From assembly GCA_049999805.1 (NCBI GenBank), contig JBNGIO010006129.1, forward strand, positions 115,261 through 147,275: a DNA stretch of 32,015 bases. Direction: 5' to 3'. Every line of letters starts with the position of its first letter. Position 1 is the stretch's first letter. The position numbers were made by a program, and so were the translations under genes. Shown piece after piece: positions 30,202 through 32,015 of the stretch. The notes beneath the pieces were generated by a model, which was not told the origin of the DNA, did not search any database, and worked only from the letters and a program-made list of their open reading frames with translations. This DNA comes from Folioceros fuciformis. Lineage: Eukaryota > Anthocerotophyta > Anthocerotopsida > Anthocerotales.

Positions 30202-31252
30202 GAACCAGAAATGGACATCGATGTCCCACGCCTTATCTATTTTGCAGACGTTCGATCCCCGCGCCGTCAGGGCGGCTCACTTCAGCTGTGCTTTGCTCCA
30301 CCTTTGCTCCCCCCAAAAAAATCCTTGTACGAGTTGGGACAAAAGCGAGCAGAAGGCACGGCTTTCCCGCGCCGTTACCCGGGGACTCCCCGTTTCCTAC
30401 AAACAAATGCAGGCGCCGACAGAAAATGATAAGCGGCAATTCAAAGGGAAACGTTTGCAAGAGGACTGGTCTGTGAACGACGAGACGAGGAAGACGGGAG
30501 AGGAGGAGGAATTGAGCGAAGAGTGTGCACAGGAGAGGAAAGGAGAGGAGCACGTAAAGAGTGGCTGCACAATGCAAAGGCGTGTTTGCTGCTCGAAACT
30601 CAAACAATCAAATTAAGCAGATAATCGACATAAGTTTCAGCGGCCATGTGACATGTCTACTACTACAAGTCTATGCAAGCCTTGTCTGTGCGAGTTAAGT
30701 GTGCCTGTCTGTGTCCCGCGTCTTCACATCTCAGTCTGCACTGCCTCTCTCACCTCCTGCCGCATCAGCCCCTACAAAAACAATGAGCCCAAGACACAAG
30801 GCAGAGCTTCCACGAGCCATAATAGCTCCCAAGAATGGCTTCAAGACAAAACTTTAACGTCAATACAAGTTCTACAGCAAGTCGCAACTTCTTATGGACA
30901 TCTACGTTAACCTTAGAGCTCCACAGCTGCTGCTTACACTGCGCCCCAGTCCAGTAAGGTCATCGACGACTTTCACAGACCCTACAGGATAACCAAAACC
31001 CTGAGCCATGCCTCCCCTGAGTGACACAGCTAACTCCCAGACAGAAGAAGAGAATCCTTGAAGCACAAGTTTTAAATCAGTGACGAATAAATTTGCATTG
31101 CATTGCGTTGCTCAAGTGCGCCATCCGGTTGAGGGAAGCCTTGGACCAAACCTCCTTCTTCATGCGTGTGCTCGTAGTGTAGTATAAGCCTAAACCCGAC
31201 AGGAAAAACACCGGCACCATATCCCTTTCCCTTCCGGAAGAGGAAGATTAGG
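30202..31252. other. Intergenic, DEN1 promoter and RAD23 3' region
   Basis: About 1.05 kb between two minus-strand genes. Open frames of up to 167 codons on the plus strand and 124 on the minus strand near 30.1-30.6 kb have no recognised domain and overlap each other, so I treat them as chance. The right part should be the RAD23 3' UTR. Confidence 0.4.
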
Positions 31253-32015
31253 TCAATCATCGTACTCTGCTGCATGTTCCAATAGGTAGTTGGCGGCCAG
31301 CTGCTCGTTCTTGTCGCAAGCCAGGTACGCCTCGATGACGAGAGCCCGGTCGAAGCCCATGCCCTCCAGCCGGTCGATAGCTTCTCGCTCCTCAGGTGTG
31401 ACGTTGATGGCTTGGGCGTTCCCCATGAGTTGCGCTAGCGCTTCTCCGCCCTCGCCAACATCACCGCCCGCCTCGTTGATGAGGCGCAGGAACTCACCCT
31501 GATTCTCCGTTATGAGACGCAGCAGCTGCGGGTTCTGCTTTCCCAGCTCCTGCAGCATGGGCTGCAAGATTTGAGGATTGGCCTGCACCATATTGCGCAA
31601 CGCCAAAAACTGGCCGTTGTTGCGCAAAAAATCTAGGGTTCCGACAGCCCCACCGCCTCCGCCTCCGACGCCGGGCATACCCTGAGGAAACAGGTCAAGC
31701 GGCGCGGCATTAGGCCCCGAGGGCACGTTGATCCCACCAGCCTGGCCATGCTGCTGCTGCTGCCCGGCTCCCGGAGCTGCCGCGGCATCCCCGGCGGCCG
31801 GAACCCGCGCCACGGGAGGAGCCAAGTTGTCCGGGATACCAGAGTAGAGATACTCGACAGCCCGCTCGGGGTTGTTAAACGCGGCTCGCAGCGCCCGGAG
31901 CACCGTCTCCCTGCTCCAGCTCCCGCCTCCCATGTCCACCATCTGCTGGATGGTCTGCTCCAGCCCCGAGCCCGCCACCAGGTTAGACGCAGCATGCCCG
32001 TACGCATCCCCAACG
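31253..32015 (-). CDS. RAD23: UV excision repair protein RAD23, 5' part outside window
   Basis: RAD23 shuttles ubiquitinated proteins to the proteasome and stabilises the XPC/RAD4 DNA-damage sensor. This window holds the last 253 or so residues. The frame is open to the right edge, so the N-terminal ubiquitin-like domain lies beyond 32015. In order: UBA1 ([19 protein letters not shown] to [11 protein letters not shown]); a low-complexity linker with an Ala/Pro stretch, a QQQQ run and a Gly run ([11 protein letters not shown]); the STI1-like XPC-binding domain ([20 protein letters not shown] to EFLRLINEA); and UBA2 at the C-terminus ([20 protein letters not shown] to [13 protein letters not shown]). 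No intron interrupts this part; other plant RAD23 genes are usually intron-rich, so an unbroken 760 bp is slightly unusual. Which RAD23 paralogue cannot be said. Confidence 0.96.
   Translation of the reverse strand, partial: VGDAYGHAASNLVAGSGLEQTIQQMVDMGGGSWSRETVLRALRAAFNNPERAVEYLYSGIPDNLAPPVARVPAAGDAAAAPGAGQQQQHGQAGGINVPSGPNAAPLDLFPQGMPGVGGGGGGAVGTLDFLRNNGQFLALRNMVQANPQILQPMLQELGKQNPQLLRLITENQGEFLRLINEAGGDVGEGGEALAQLMGNAQAINVTPEEREAIDRLEGMGFDRALVIEAYLACDKNEQLAANYLLEHAAEYDD

Noticed and set aside
30113-30616. Plus-strand frame of about 167 codons beside DEN1
   Set aside because: Part is antisense to DEN1 exon 1, the composition is lysine/glutamate-biased without a domain, and the minus strand is open as well.

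Overview
This is nuclear DNA from a land plant that probably makes swimming sperm. The plant evidence is three dirigent-domain genes, a nuclear gene with a transit peptide for the plastid NDH subunit NdhL, and plant-type SNF7, RAD23 and JMJD7 proteins. The sperm evidence is a complete-looking gene for IFT122, a cilium/flagellum transport protein that flowering plants and conifers lack. I infer a seed-free plant (bryophyte, lycophyte or fern). The many short introns (most 77-160 bp) suggest a compact genome such as a hornwort or Selaginella, but this window cannot settle the lineage. The assembly is a draft: there are two 100-base N runs, at 3281-3380 and 5573-5672.

Layout. 0.8-1.4 kb holds dirigent gene 1 (minus strand), apparently one exon with a signal peptide. 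1.7-8.8 kb is an accessory island of tandem arrays (46, 64, 43, 41 and 31 bp units), both gaps, an AT-rich stretch with a long AT microsatellite, and a decayed pogo/Tigger-type DDE transposase on the minus strand. 9.2-11.7 kb holds dirigent genes 2 and 3 (minus). Their domains are intact but neither has a start codon in frame with the domain, so their 5' ends are either split into further exons or broken.

12.9-32 kb is a dense housekeeping region: JMJD7-like JmjC protein (+), a putative small membrane protein (-), an orphan ORF (+), an organellar EF-P of 11 exons (+), IFT122 of 21-22 exons (-), NdhL (+), the ESCRT-III subunit SNF7/VPS32 (-), a DEN1/SENP8-like NEDD8 protease (-), and the 3' two thirds of RAD23 (-), which runs off the right edge. 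Three pairs are tail to tail (JMJD7/putative membrane protein, EF-P/IFT122, NdhL/SNF7). One pair is head to head: IFT122 and NdhL share a promoter region of about 320-490 bp.

Functionally this is a normal eukaryotic mixture, not an operon. Only the dirigent cluster looks like a family expanded by local duplication. DEN1 and RAD23 both belong to ubiquitin/ubiquitin-like biology, but their adjacency is probably chance. I rebuilt exon structures by hand from splice consensus, reading-frame continuity and remembered family patterns; every exon chain listed for a recognised multi-exon gene closes in frame. I found no convincing new biological system. The most unusual details are in the EF-P gene (a 14-nt microexon and a probable GC-AG intron) and in the 5' ends of dirigent genes 2 and 3.
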